Shown here in pieces: positions 43,254 through 52,709 of a stretch of 64,000 bases of DNA. Within the stretch, counting starts at the first letter, position 1; every line of letters starts with the position of its first letter. Source of the DNA: Peromyscus leucopus (Eukaryota; Chordata; Mammalia; Rodentia; Cricetidae); NCBI RefSeq assembly GCF_004664715.2, contig NC_051063.1:140003843-140067842 (forward strand), in the 5' to 3' direction. The notes beneath the pieces were generated by a model that made no database searches, had not been told where the DNA came from, and was given only the letters and a program-made list of their open reading frames with translations. A program made the position numbers and the translations under genes.

Positions 43254-43945
43254 GGGGCGGTTGGTTCGGGAAGCTTATTTAAAATTTCTCAGATCTTAAA
43301 TCTGCCCCTGCCCTGCTGTATCAAAGGGTATCGAAGGACTGATGATGCTTTCAGGATTTTCAACCATAGGGTCCTTGAGGGGGAGGTGTCGGGTTTTATT
43401 TTAATTTTAATCACAACAATTCTCTGTAAGCCAACTGAAATGGCCTATCTCTAGACAGTGTGACTGTCACTGGATAATACTTGAGACTGTAGGAGCAGCA
43501 TATAATGAGGAACCAGTAGCTTAGGGGACACTCCAAGTCTCTTTAGCAACGTCGGGTTACCAGCCCCTCCTTGCGACCCCCCCCCTCCACCCTCACATCA
43601 GGGCCCACCCCAGGCTCAGCTGATAGACAGGTCTGGCTGCTTCAGTGTTTTTGTGGCTGGTGTCTGGAGCTGGGAGGATAGCACGTGCTCAATAAATTGT
43701 TGAATTCTGCTGTTGGGATCTGTTCTGTCTAGAAGATAATTGATTGTGATTGGAGGAGTCCAGTCCAGTTAGAGTCAGGCCGGTTCTGGAGGCTTCCCGT
43801 GTCCTGCTGATTTCTCCTCCGGCCTGGGAGGTAGGTAGTTACAGGATAGGCTGAGCTTGCCCTCTGCTGCCCAGCCAGGGTCTGACTAGGGCTCCATTCC
43901 CCTGGCTTTTGGCAGAGGCTGCAGGAATTAGGAGACTAGAGGTAA
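42965..43945. other. Unique DNA with (GT)21
   Basis: Contains (GT)21 at 43211-43252 and a CTCF-like motif TGCCCTCTGCTGCCCA at 43858-43873. No exon recognised. Confidence 0.4.
43211..43252. repeat. (GT)21 microsatellite
   Basis: Forty-two bases of uninterrupted GT. Confidence 0.96.
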
Positions 43946-43949
43946 ACCA

Positions 43950-44295
43950 CTCCAATGCTCCATCTACCACCTCTCACATTGCTTTCGTGGGAAGATGAGA
44001 ATTTTGAAAAACACATCTGTCGTGGAGAGCTTGATCGTTTCTCAAAACTTTCCCAACAAGATTGGTAGTGGTAGCATCGGGTGTGCTGTTGTTGAAAAGA
44101 AATGGTGTTTAATGAAACATGCCAATATCTGGGAGGCCCATCAGTAAGCAATGTTTGGGTCTAAGATCCATTCAGAGCGTGGGAGAGAAGCATGACTTTT
44201 TACCCAACAGTGCACGAAAAGCTCATCCAACGTTACAAGGTCCTTTAAGAAACTGCTATTTAAGTTCTGGCACAGCACTAAAGCATCTGAAGTTA
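43950..44295 (+). pseudogene. hAT-transposase-like coding fossil
   Basis: Near 44154-44290 one frame reads 'VWV*DPFRAWERS', then 'EKLIQ'. After a frameshift another frame reads 'SFKKLLFKFWHSTK'. This order (W-x-DPF ... EK ... FKKLPLxxFWxSIK) is that of the region just before the dimerisation domain in hAT transposases and of host genes derived from them, such as ZBED- and FAM200-type genes. The block has stops and shifts, so it is dead. It may be a decayed transposon or a retrocopy of a domesticated gene. A B1 follows at once. Confidence 0.5.
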
Positions 44296-44300
44296 TCTGT

Positions 44301-44425
44301 AGCCGTATGTGGTAGCACACACCTTTAATCCCGGGCAGGTGGACCTGTGAGTTCAAGGACAGCCTGGTCTACAGGTCTAGTTCCAGGACAGGTAGGGCTA
44401 CACAGAGAAATTCTCTCTGGATTAA
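44301..44425 (+). mobile_element. B1 SINE, internally deleted
   Basis: Forward B1 'gccgtatgtggtagcacacacctttaatcccggg' with the 'aggcagaggcag' part missing, then 'gtgagttcaaggacagcctgg' and 'ggctacacagagaaattct'. Confidence 0.9.
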
Positions 44426-44429
44426 TAAA

Positions 44430-44850
44430 CAAGACACAAAAATAATCTGTAAAGGTTAATAAAATAATTTCCTTTTCTCACCTATCTATCTTTATTCATC
44501 AATCAAAAGAATGCAACTCAGACAGTGAGTCTGAGGCCATCCTAAACTGCATAAAAACAAGATCACAGCAACTTTAAGGCTCATAGCTGCTCTACTTGAA
44601 ATTGTAGAATTGGCCAGAACTCCAGCTATGTGAGCTGAGCAAAGAGCTTTTTTTTTCTAGGTAGAAAGGGGTCAGCGGAACAATAGGAGTAACTGATGAG
44701 TTAATATGGGGCTACATTTTTGTAAGGATTGAAGCAGAGGAAACTTCACTGTATCCATTTGAAACTGGTTGTTAGGGAGGCTCCTGTATCGTCTCTCTCT
44801 GGATTTCTCTGAAGTCAGATTAGCATCAGTTAGTGATTTAGAACATCTGT
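44430..44850. other. Unique non-coding DNA
   Basis: AT-rich. No repeat recognised apart from (CTAT)2-3 near 44482. Confidence 0.3.
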
Positions 44851-44856
44851 TTGAGT

Positions 44857-44910
44857 TGGGGCTGGGCATGCGGCTCAGTGGGTAGGGCTGGGCATGCTCA
44901 GAACCTTGCA
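44857..44910 (+). mobile_element. ID-like SINE fragment
   Basis: 'ggggctgggcatgcggctcagtgggtagggc' matches the tRNA-Ala-like ID head ('ggggctggggatgtagctcagtgggtag'). Confidence 0.6.
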
Positions 44911-45046
44911 GTCACTCTCTGTCTGGTGCCACACCAACAAGGTGTGGTGGGCAAGGCCAGCCTGGACTAGAGACTGTCTGAAAGAAACCCGAAAAGGAAG
45001 GCTAGAAGTTTACTCTGAGTGACCCCATTAACATTTCACAAAAGGC

Positions 45047-45160
45047 ATCTAGAGTGGTGACTCACACCCATAATCCCACTACTGAGGTGGGAATGTTGTC
45101 ATGAGTTTGAGACCAGCTTGGACTAATGAATGAGATCTTGTTTAAAAAACCAAAACAAAA
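45047..45160 (+). mobile_element. Old B1-like SINE
   Basis: 'gtggtgactcacacccataatcccactactgaggtggg', 'catgagtttgagaccagcttgga' and an A/C-rich tail. Strongly diverged. Confidence 0.65.
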
Positions 45161-45259
45161 CAGAAGCCAATGGAAGATTCCAACTATCTTTCACCAAGCC
45201 AGACATTAAAAAGATTCGGAAAAATAAAAAACAATTGTCTTCTCTCCTGATTTGGAAAA

Positions 45260-46395
45260 TACTTTTCTCTTTTTATTCTGTGTCTTTTACAGCATGTATT
45301 TTGATCCCATTCATTTCCCTGTCTGTCCGCCCCTGCACCCCCCCCCCAATAAAACAAAATTTAAGAGAAAAAAGGGAAAAGAAAATTTAAAAAGGGGGAA
45401 AAAATTAAAAATCTATTATGGAAGCGGCAGCGTGACACAGTGAGTCACGCAGTGACCCCTTTTGTCCGTGTACCTTTACTTGCAAGTGTTCATTGGGAAG
45501 AGTCATTGGTCTGGTTCGAGGCCTCTGGTTTCTATTACATTATTGATGCTGGTCCTGGGTATCCTGTTGTCCTGTGTTGTGGAGATCCTGCACCTTCCAG
45601 TCTGTGGGTCAGGTTCCTTCATGTGCTCCCGCAGCTCGTTGATGGGACGGATGTTGGGGTGGACCAAGTCATAACCCTGATTCTGGGCCTGGGCTGAGGC
45701 AGGGTTGGTCCGTCCCCCAGTTCTCCCCTGTCCTCACCACCAGGGTGAGCTCTCCAGCATTCGCCTCTTGTAGCAATGAGCGAGGGGTGGGGCCGGTTCT
45801 CCTGCGTTCACACCCTTAGGGGCTGCTCTCTCAGGCCTACACCACGGGGCCAGCTCTACTGCGTTGCCCAGGTGAGGTAGTACAGGGACCACTCTCCTGA
45901 GTGCTGCAGGTGGTGAGGGTCAGGGACAGCTCTTCACGCTCCTCCACCTGTCTCAGGCATTGATGATGGGCGGGGCATTGATGGGCGGGGCATTGATGGG
46001 CGGGGCATTGATGGGCGGGGCATTGATGGGCGGGGCATTGATGGGCGGGGCATTGATGGGCGGGGTAGGGAGGCTTGAGGGGTGGCTGGGGTGGAGTAGG
46101 GGGAGGGCATCTCTCCTCCGCCCATGCGGCCACACGTCAGATGAGTAATGGCGACAGCTCTCCTTTGCTCACAACCTCAGGGCTGGGTCACCCTTACCTC
46201 CAACCACCGGGCCAGATTTGCTGTGCTGTCTCGGTGGGGAGCAGGGTTCGTTTTCCTGAGTGCTGCAGCTGGTAAGGGTCAGCTCTCTGCTCTCTTGCAG
46301 GTGGAAAAGGGTGAGGGGTAAAGGGAAGGCATCTCTTCCGCCACCCACACTGTCCCATGACAGACAAGTAGTGGGGACAGCTCAGAAAATAGTTT
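45260..46395 (-). mobile_element. L1 3' UTR, Lx-like, with internal minisatellite
   Basis: Plus-strand text 'gcatgtattttgatcccattc' near 45293 is the reversed L1 3' end. 'gtgacacagtgagtcacgcagtg' near 45432-45455, 'gagtcattggtctggttcgaggcctctgg' near 45500-45528, and repeated 'ctctcctg..cctcagggctgg' blocks follow in the order of old rodent L1 3' UTRs. The 15-bp minisatellite lies inside. Confidence 0.55.
45958..46065. repeat. 15-bp GC-box minisatellite, 7 copies
   Basis: Unit CATTGATGGGCGGGG repeated seven times. The first copy (45958-45975) has a 3-bp ATG insertion and copies 2-7 (45976-46065) are identical. Each unit holds a GC box (GGGCGGGGC), giving phased Sp1-type sites 15 bp apart. 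Because 15 is a multiple of 3, all frames stay open, which explains the pentapeptide-repeat reading frames. Confidence 0.97.
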
Positions 46396-46484
46396 TCATA
46401 AAAAGCTATTTACAGTAACACAGTTTCAAACGGCTTTTTTAAAATGTAAACTTTTCAAATTTTCACATTTATATATTCATGCAT

Positions 46485-46612
46485 TTATCAGAGACAGGGT
46501 ATCACATAGCTCAGGCTTCCCCAAACCTTGAGCTGGGCGTGCAGTGCCGAGGGTGGAACCCAGGGCCTTGTGCTAGGCATGCATTCTACCAACTGGGCTA
46601 ACCGCAAGCCCC
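46485..46612 (-). mobile_element. ID/B1-type SINE composite, diverged
   Basis: 'gagacagggtatcacatagc' (B1-like) followed by 'ggtggaacccagggccttgtgctaggcatgcattctaccaactgggctaa' (reversed ID head). Possibly a B4-like fusion. Confidence 0.6.
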
Positions 46613-46685
46613 TTCGAGGCTGTTTCCCACTACCGTAGTGTTCATGGTTCTGTAGCAATTAAAGTAAAACTTTTTGAAGACCTAG

Positions 46686-46728
<43 letters not shown>
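46686..46728. repeat. (ATT)14 microsatellite
   Basis: Forty-three bases of uninterrupted ATT. Confidence 0.95.
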
Positions 46729-46729
<1 letters not shown>

Positions 46730-47440
46730 AAATATAAAGGGTACCCTTCCCTGTTGCAAGTGTTTGAACTGTCAACCCAGAATATGCAAGTAACGTCTAC
46801 AAGTCAGGTAGGATAAGGTATGATCCCAACAGAGAAAAACAGGCAAAAAAGGCAAACAGATCATTGGTAGGAAAAGCAATCAGTTATGGGAGAAATTGCA
46901 TGAACTTAATATTAGCCAGAGAATACAAATATGTTGACCTATGGCTTTGAGCACATCACTCATACATTCTATTACTAGGGTACACGCCCCCAGTCCTGAC
47001 TTTTTTTGGGGGTCTCCTATGATGGCAGAATGTGGGAGGTCAGATAGTGGCAGGTGTGGGTGGGACTGTAAGGCTGGAGAAACAGTCAAGGGTTGGGAGG
47101 GGTGGGGTAAGTACAGTTATTTTGTTATAAACACTGCGGGGTAGGCTTTTTGATGAAATACGCACGGTCTTCATGGCACAGCAACCCCGCCTTTCAGTAT
47201 ATAAACAGAAGACATTGCCACACGCAAGTCATTTGGCGTGTGCATTGTTGATCTCTGCTTTTGCAGTGATGGATAGCTGGAAGCTCTCTCCAGATGTGCA
47301 CCTGCGCTAGAAAGTATCACAAAGAATGTTGTTACTGAAAACGAGGGCGGATCGGCAGTGATTCATGGTGCAATATTATGTATATATACATTAAAACGAT
47401 TGCCAAACTAACCCACGTTTTGTAGGAGCACAAAAAACTG
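46730..47440. other. Unique non-coding DNA
   Basis: No element recognised. Confidence 0.35.
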
Positions 47441-47444
47441 CAGT

Positions 47445-47700
47445 GTGCTTTGGTATTGCTCTCTTACTAGAAAATTCCACAAGTGGTATGAAAATTCCAC
47501 AAACAGGATGGCTTAAAACATCACAAAATTTATTCTTTCGTAGCTCTGGAGTCTGGAGGTGTGGGCACGGCTGGCTCCTTCAGGAGGATTTGGATAGGAA
47601 TTGGCTTGATGTCTCTCCCAGCTTGAAGTGGTTGCTAGGTCCTTGCTTTTCCCTAGTTGTAGAACACTCCATTCCAACATCTGCTTCCATTTTCCTCTTC
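47445..47700 (-). mobile_element. MLT1-type MaLR LTR, partial
   Basis: Reverse MLT1: 'aacaggatggcttaaaacatcacaaaatttattctttcgtagctctgg' near 47500-47548, then 'gaggtgtgggcacgg..ggctccttcaggagg'. Ancient copy. Confidence 0.6.
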
Positions 47701-47800
47701 CCCCACCCACTTTAAATTATCCTCTTCCTATTAGGTTAACAGTCATGGGATTTAGGGCTTTTCCTCATCCAATGTCCCCCAATGCTAGCTTGATTCTATC

Positions 47801-47960
47801 TTTTTTTTTTTTTTTTTTTTTTTTTTTTCAAGACAGGTCTTCTCTGTGAAATAGTTCTGGCTATCCTGGAACTCACTCTGTAGGCCAGGCTGGCCTTGAA
47901 CTCACAAAGATCCGCCTGCCTCTGCCTGGGATCAAAGTGCTGCACCACCACTGCCTGGCA
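47801..47960 (-). mobile_element. B1 SINE, first of a doublet
   Basis: Poly-T 47801-47828, then 'caagacaggtcttctctgtg', 'ccaggctggccttgaactcac' and 'caccaccactgcctggca'. Target text cttgattct precedes it at 47789 and follows at 47961. Confidence 0.92.
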
Positions 47961-47974
47961 CTTGATTCTGTTCT

Positions 47975-48144
47975 TTTTTTTTTTTTTTTTTTTTTTTTGT
48001 TTTTCGAGACAGGGTTTCTCTTGTGTAGCTTTGCGCCTTTCCTGGAACTCACTTGGTAGCCCAGGCTGGCCTTGAACTCACAGAGATCCGCCTGGCTCTG
48101 CCTCCCGAGTGCTGGGATTAAAGGTGTGCGCCACCACCACCCGG
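47975..48144 (-). mobile_element. B1 SINE, second of a doublet, young
   Basis: Poly-T then 'cgagacagggtttctcttgtgtagctttgcgcctttcctgg' (cricetid type), through 'ccaccaccacccggc'. Flanked by cttgattctgttct at 47961-47974 and 48145-48158. Confidence 0.95.
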
Positions 48145-48331
48145 CTTGATTCTGTTCTTAAAGGCTCTGTTTTCCTAATGCACAGGCTCTGGATGCACTA
48201 TCCACACAGATCTACATATCAAACACGTGTGAGAATTGTTGGTTTATGGCGGCGGTGGCGGTGGGGGGGGTAAGGAGGGGTAGAAATGTGACATGAGACA
48301 CTCAGGCTTAAGCAAACAAACAAGAGATGGG

Positions 48332-48718
48332 TGCTGTGGGATGGTCTGTATGTCAAATTACTCTGATTGGTCAATAAATAAAATACTGATTGGCCAGTGG
48401 CCAGGCAGGAAGTATAGGCGGGACTAACAGAGAGGAGAAAAGAAAGAACAGGAAGGCAGAAGGAGTCAATGCCAGCCGCCGCCATGACAAGCAGCATGTG
48501 AAGATGCCAGTAAGCATGAGCCACGTGGTAAGGTATAGATTTATGCAAATGGATTAATTTAAGCTATAAAAACAGTTAGCAAGAAGCCTGCCACGGCCGT
48601 ACAGTTTGTATGCAATATAAGTCTCTGTGTTTACTTGGTTGGGTCTCAGCGGCTGTGGGACTGGCGGGTGACAAAGATTTGTCTTGACTGTGGGAAAGGC
48701 AGGAAAACTCTAGTTACA
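48332..48718 (+). mobile_element. Solo LTR, class II mys-related family A
   Basis: 387 bp, TGCTGTGGGATGG...CTCTAGTTACA. Perfect 6-bp target duplication gatggg at 48326-48331 and 48719-48724. Contains 'aataaataaaata' near its 5' end and shares near-identical text with the minus-strand LTR at 32140-32525. Confidence 0.93.
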
Positions 48719-48914
48719 GATGGGTCTTGATGGGACCAAGGACTATGCAAACACAGGAACAGCTAGCCTTGGGATCTAGATACAGAAGAGCAGCAGAAAC
48801 TAAACCCGAACCAAAAGATGCATGGTCTCTGGAGAACTGTTGTGTGTGCACTTGAGGGCTCAGGTGCACATGTGTATGTACATGTGGGTGTCAGTCCTCA
48901 AGTGCTATCCTATT

Positions 48915-49078
48915 TAAAATGTTATGTGTATGGCTGTTTTTGCCTACATGATTGTCTAGTGTCTGCAGAGGCTGGAAGAACCTAGAGGGGTCTGAATTGT
49001 GAGCTGCCATGTGAGTGCTAGGAACTAAACCTAGGTCCTTTGCAAGAGCATCAAGTGTTCTTAACCACAGTCACCTCT
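48915..49078 (-). mobile_element. B3 SINE, diverged
   Basis: Reverse B3: 'gtgtctgcagaggctggaaga', 'gtgagctgccatgtgagtgctaggaactaaacctagg', 'gttcttaaccacagtcacctct'. Confidence 0.8.
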
Positions 49079-49104
49079 CTGCTTCTTCTTCCTGCTCCCC
49101 CCCT

Positions 49105-49645
49105 CCACCTTTGAGAATGGGTTTCTCATTGGCCTGGAACTCAGCAAGCAGGCAAGAGTAGGCCAGGGTGGCCCCAGGGATCTCCCCAGTGCAGGGAATT
49201 ATAGAAGATCCACTGTAGCTGGAGGGCTTCTCTCCAGGTTCCCCAAGCCCCGCAGTCCCACAATCCACTTATAAAATAATCACTCAGACGCTTATATCAC
49301 TTATAAACTGTATGGCCGTGGCAGGCTTCTTGCTAACTGCTCTTTTATCTTAAATTAACCCATTTCTATAAATCTATAGCTTGCCACGTGGCTGGTGGCT
49401 TACCGGCGTCTCTACATGCTCTTCTCCTGGTGGTGGCTGCAGTGTCTCTCTCCCAGCCTTCCGCTTCCCAGAATTCTCCTCTCTCCTTGTCCCACCTACC
49501 TCCTGCCTGGTCATTGGCCATCAGTGTTTTATTTACATAGAGTGATATCCACAGCAATCCACCACAGCTGGCTGTGGGTATTGGGGATCGAACTTGAGTC
49601 CCTGTGTTTGCAAGACAAGTGCCTTGCTGAGCCATTTCCCCAGGC
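49105..49645 (-). mobile_element. B4 SINE split by a solo LTR
   Basis: First part 49105-49213: 'tttgagaatgggtttctcattggcctgg', 'ggccagggtggccccagggatc', 'ccagtgcagggaatta'. Second part 49557-49645: 'ggctgtgggtattggggatcgaac', 'caagacaagtgccttgctgagccatttccccagg'. Together they make one reversed B4, with the LTR at 49214-49556 inserted. Confidence 0.8.
49214..49556 (-). mobile_element. Solo LTR, class II mys-related family B
   Basis: 343 bp, TGCTGTGGATATC...CTCCAGCTACA on the minus strand. Perfect target duplication atccac at 49208-49213 and 49557-49562. Same subfamily as 50125-50447. Inserted inside a B4 SINE. Confidence 0.93.
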
Positions 49646-49649
49646 CCTC

Positions 49650-50118
49650 CGGAGGATTCTTAAACAACGGTTTGGTCTTCAAGTACAGTTGGAGCTGGAA
49701 TTTATAGGAAACATTCCAAAAGAGTCAAAGCAGAAACTCCAGCTTCAAATAATGCCTTCTGCTGTCTGTCTTAATTAAATCCAAGTGTCCTTTGAAGGTG
49801 GAAAAAAGAAACCCTAAAAAAACCAAATAGACCCTTTTAACTCAGTCCTCAAAGAACGTTCACACAGTTTCTTCAAAGGTAAGCGATGCAGAAAAGAACG
49901 TCTTAGTTGGATTTCTGTTGTAACAAATTTCAGAGTCAAAACATCTTGTACAGAGGCTCATCTCAGCTCCCAGCTTTGGAGGTCTCAAACTGCAATCAGG
50001 TGTCTTTGTTGCTCTGCTTCTGTGGCTCTGATATGCTGTCACAGCAGGAAGATGTGACAGCTCAGCTGCTTACATCATGTCCACATATCCAGGAGGGTGG
50101 GGGTAGGTGGGGGTGGGG
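49650..50118. other. Unique non-coding DNA
   Basis: No element recognised until the G-rich tract that hosts the next LTR. Confidence 0.3.
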
Positions 50119-50124
50119 GTGGGG

Positions 50125-50447
50125 TGCTGTGGATATCGCTCTATATAAATAAAACACTGATGGCCAGTGACCAGACAGGAAGTATAGGCGGGACAAGGAG
50201 AAAGGAGAATTGGGGAAACAGGAAGGAGGGGGAGACACTGCAACCACCGCCAGGATAAGCAGCATGTAAAGACACCGGTAAGCCACGAGCCACGTGGCAA
50301 GGTATAGATTTATAGAAATGGGTTAATTTAAGATAAAAGAACAGTTAGCAAGAAGCCTGCCATGGCCATACAGTTGATAAGTGATATAAGCGTCTGGATT
50401 GTGGGACTGCGGGGCTTGGTAGAACCTGGAGAAGCTCTCCAGCAACA
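50125..50447 (+). mobile_element. Solo LTR, class II mys-related family B
   Basis: 323 bp, TGCTGTGGATATC...CTCCAGCAACA. Perfect target duplication gtgggg at 50119-50124 and 50448-50453. Lacks the roughly 20-bp 'gagtgattattttataagt' segment present in 49214-49556. Inserted in a G-rich simple tract (50098-50124 and 50448-50503). Confidence 0.93.
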
Positions 50448-51135
50448 GTGGGGGGTGAGGGTGGGTGGAATGGGTGGGGTGGGGTGGGGTGATACGGTGG
50501 GGAGAAACACCCAAGTCCCAGTTGAGGATATGTGTCTCCCATGATGTGATTTCCTTCTTGGTCTCCTGTTAATAGTTGGGGCTTGGGGTGAGGGTGGGGG
50601 GACACTTCTCCAAGCATAGCAACTTAACTTTCACGCATGTAGGAGGAGGAAATGAAGTATAATTCATATGAAAGAAGGCAAGCAAGGACAGGGAGTAACA
50701 GAGGGCAAAAGCCCTTAACTTATAGAAAGCTCCAAGATATCAAAATGGGCACAAATGTCCCGGCATCCACCCCGAGTACACAGTCACTGCTCACCAGTGG
50801 ACTGCCAGAGAGACTGCAAGGGAATACTATATGTCTGGATTTTACCTGGAATGGTAGGCCACAGGAAATTCGAAGGCACACGCCTAGACACAACTTTACA
50901 AATAAATTGTCTGTAAATGCTCATTCTTACAGCAATGTTAGTATCAGGAAAAACATGCTACTGAAAAAATAGATTTTTACCAGAGTGTAAGATTGGTTCC
51001 AATTAGAAGTTGATTAATGTCATTCATTAAGTGCATTAAGAGAATCCAAAGGAGCTACAAGCAATCATTAAAATTGATGCTACTCTAAAATGAACATATG
51101 AAACAAAACTGCATTAATATGTAACTGTAACATGA
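50448..51135. other. G-rich tract then unique DNA
   Basis: 50448-50503 is made of repeated GGGTGGGG units with G-quadruplex potential. The rest is AT-rich and unrecognised. Confidence 0.4.
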
Positions 51136-51138
51136 ATC

Positions 51139-51565
51139 TTAAATGGTCTTATTAATAAAAAACCTCAGGAGCCAGTTATTGTGGTGAACGCTGAAAGATC
51201 AGAGAAGCACAACAAGCCACAGCTATCCTCACCTTGCCAACTTCTCAGCCGATCCTGTTTTCTCAAACTGGAAGCCTTTGAGTCCTTATCCCAGTGGATC
51301 TCAGCTGAACTGCTGCTAAAAGCCTAAAAGCTTAAAAAAGACTCTAGTTCCTCATGCCTTATATACTTTTCTGCTTTCTGCCATCACTTCCTGGGATTAA
51401 AGGCATGAGTGACCCTGCCTGGCTGTTTCCAGTGTGGCTTTGAACTCACAGAGATCAGGATGGATCTCTGCCTCCCAAGTGATATGATTAAAGGTGTGTG
51501 TACCACCATTTTCTGGCCTCTATGTCTGTCTAGTGACTGTTCTGTTCTCTGACTTACGTATCAAA
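51139..51565. mobile_element. RMER-type rodent repeat with B1-like segment
   Basis: Recognisable rodent medium-copy repeat text: 'aacctcaggagccagttattgtggtgaacgctgaaagatcagagaagca', 'gcctttgagtccttatcccagtggatctcagctgaactgctgctaaaagcc', then 'tgggattaaaggcatgagtgaccctgcctggc' and 'gattaaaggtgtgtgtaccaccatt'. Two B1-like pieces are part of the element. Exact name and orientation not certain. Confidence 0.55.
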
Positions 51566-51586
51566 TACATTGAACTTCATTTAGAT

Positions 51587-51792
51587 TTAAACAATGCATT
51601 TATTATATGTGCATGGGTGTTTTATATGCATATATGTCTGTGTGCCACATATGTGCCTGATACCTGTAGAGGCTAGAAGGCAGCATTGACTTGACTTGGG
51701 ACTTGAATTACAGATTGTGAGCTGCCCTGTGGGTGCTGGGAATTCTGGAAGAGCAGCAGGTGCTCTTCACCTCGAAGCCATCTCTCTAGGGC
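51587..51792 (-). mobile_element. B3 SINE with TSD
   Basis: Reverse B3: 'gtgcctgatacctgtagaggctagaaggcag', 'gtgagctgccctgtgggtgctggga', 'gaagccatctctctaggg'. Flanked by a perfect 12-bp repeat cttcatttagat at 51575-51586 and 51793-51804. Confidence 0.9.
51606..51671. repeat. 66-bp inverted repeat, left arm
   Basis: This segment of the B3 SINE is the exact reverse complement of 52206-52271 over 66 bp with no mismatch. Confidence 0.97.
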
Positions 51793-51799
51793 CTTCATT

Positions 51800-52200
51800 T
51801 AGATCTTTAAGGCATACCTAAATGAAGAAAAGGCACACCAGGCTTGAACAAGTGAATAGCACTAAGGGACTCACAGCCCTCAAATTGATGTATGCAATTT
51901 AATTAGGCTTACCTTTACATCATCATAAAGTGGTTCTAAAGATTTAGTGGAAGAACAAGGTGCCAAGCACAGCCATTGGGCTCATAGTGCCTTTGAAGAA
52001 AACTCCAAGCCAAATGTATGAGAATGTTGTATTTTGAAAGGTGCTTTTAAAACCATTCATTCAGTGAACAAAGTATCCACTGAATACTTATGTGCCACAG
52101 TGGTAAAGATCAGAGCTGCCTAGAGGTGAATTACCAATAGCTAAAAAGTTCTTTATTGTTGACCGTGAATGAGAAACGTCAAGGGACTATCTGATAGGGC
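51800..52200. other. Unique non-coding DNA
   Basis: Includes a small 10-bp hairpin, cttcatttag (51793-51802) with ctaaatgaag (51818-51827). No other feature. Confidence 0.35.
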
Positions 52201-52205
52201 TGTGG

Positions 52206-52271
52206 CTCTACAGGTATCAGGCACATATGTGGCACACAGACATATATGCATATAAAACACCCATGCACATA
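52206..52271. repeat. 66-bp inverted repeat, right arm
   Basis: Forward-orientation copy of a B3 internal segment without SINE head or tail, identical to the reverse complement of 51606-51671. It ends 4 bp before the LTR target duplication. Confidence 0.97.
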
Positions 52272-52281
52272 ACAAGGCCCT

Positions 52282-52700
52282 TGTTGTGGAAATTAACTAT
52301 GTAAAGATGTGTTGCTGTTTCACCTTGCCTGCCTAAGGCACCCGATTGGTCTAACAAAGAGCTGCATGGCCAATAGTTATGCAGGAGAGGGATGGGCGGG
52401 GCTGGTGGGCAGAGAGAATAAGTAGGAGGAGAAAGCTAGGCTTGAGAGAGGAGGACAGAAGGAGGGAGAAAGAGAGGGCCACACTCAGGGCCAGAAGCCA
52501 GGCAGCTGCCAGCTGGGCAGACACATGCAGAAGGGAAGAAAGATAAAAAGCCCTGAGGCAAAACGAAGATGAAGAGAAACAGGTTAAGTTATAAGAGCTG
52601 GCAAGATATGAGCCCAAGCTAAGGCCCAACATTCATAACTAATAAGTCTCCATGTCATGATTTGGGAGCTGGCTGGTGGCCCAAAAGAAAGCCTGCTACA
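52282..52700 (+). mobile_element. Solo LTR, mys-like, same family as 8452-10065
   Basis: 419 bp, TGTTGTGGAAATT...AAGCCTGCTACA. Target duplication ggccct (52276-52281) and ggctct (52701-52706), one mismatch. Aligns with the 5' LTR at 8452-8886 throughout. Confidence 0.9.
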
Positions 52701-52709
52701 GGCTCTAGT

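Noticed and set aside
45958..46065. CRISPR-like array
   Set aside because: Units are directly adjacent with no unique spacers, and the genome is mammalian.
45837..46148. Pentapeptide-repeat proteins on both strands
   Set aside because: All are readings of the 15-bp minisatellite, whose unit length keeps every frame open.
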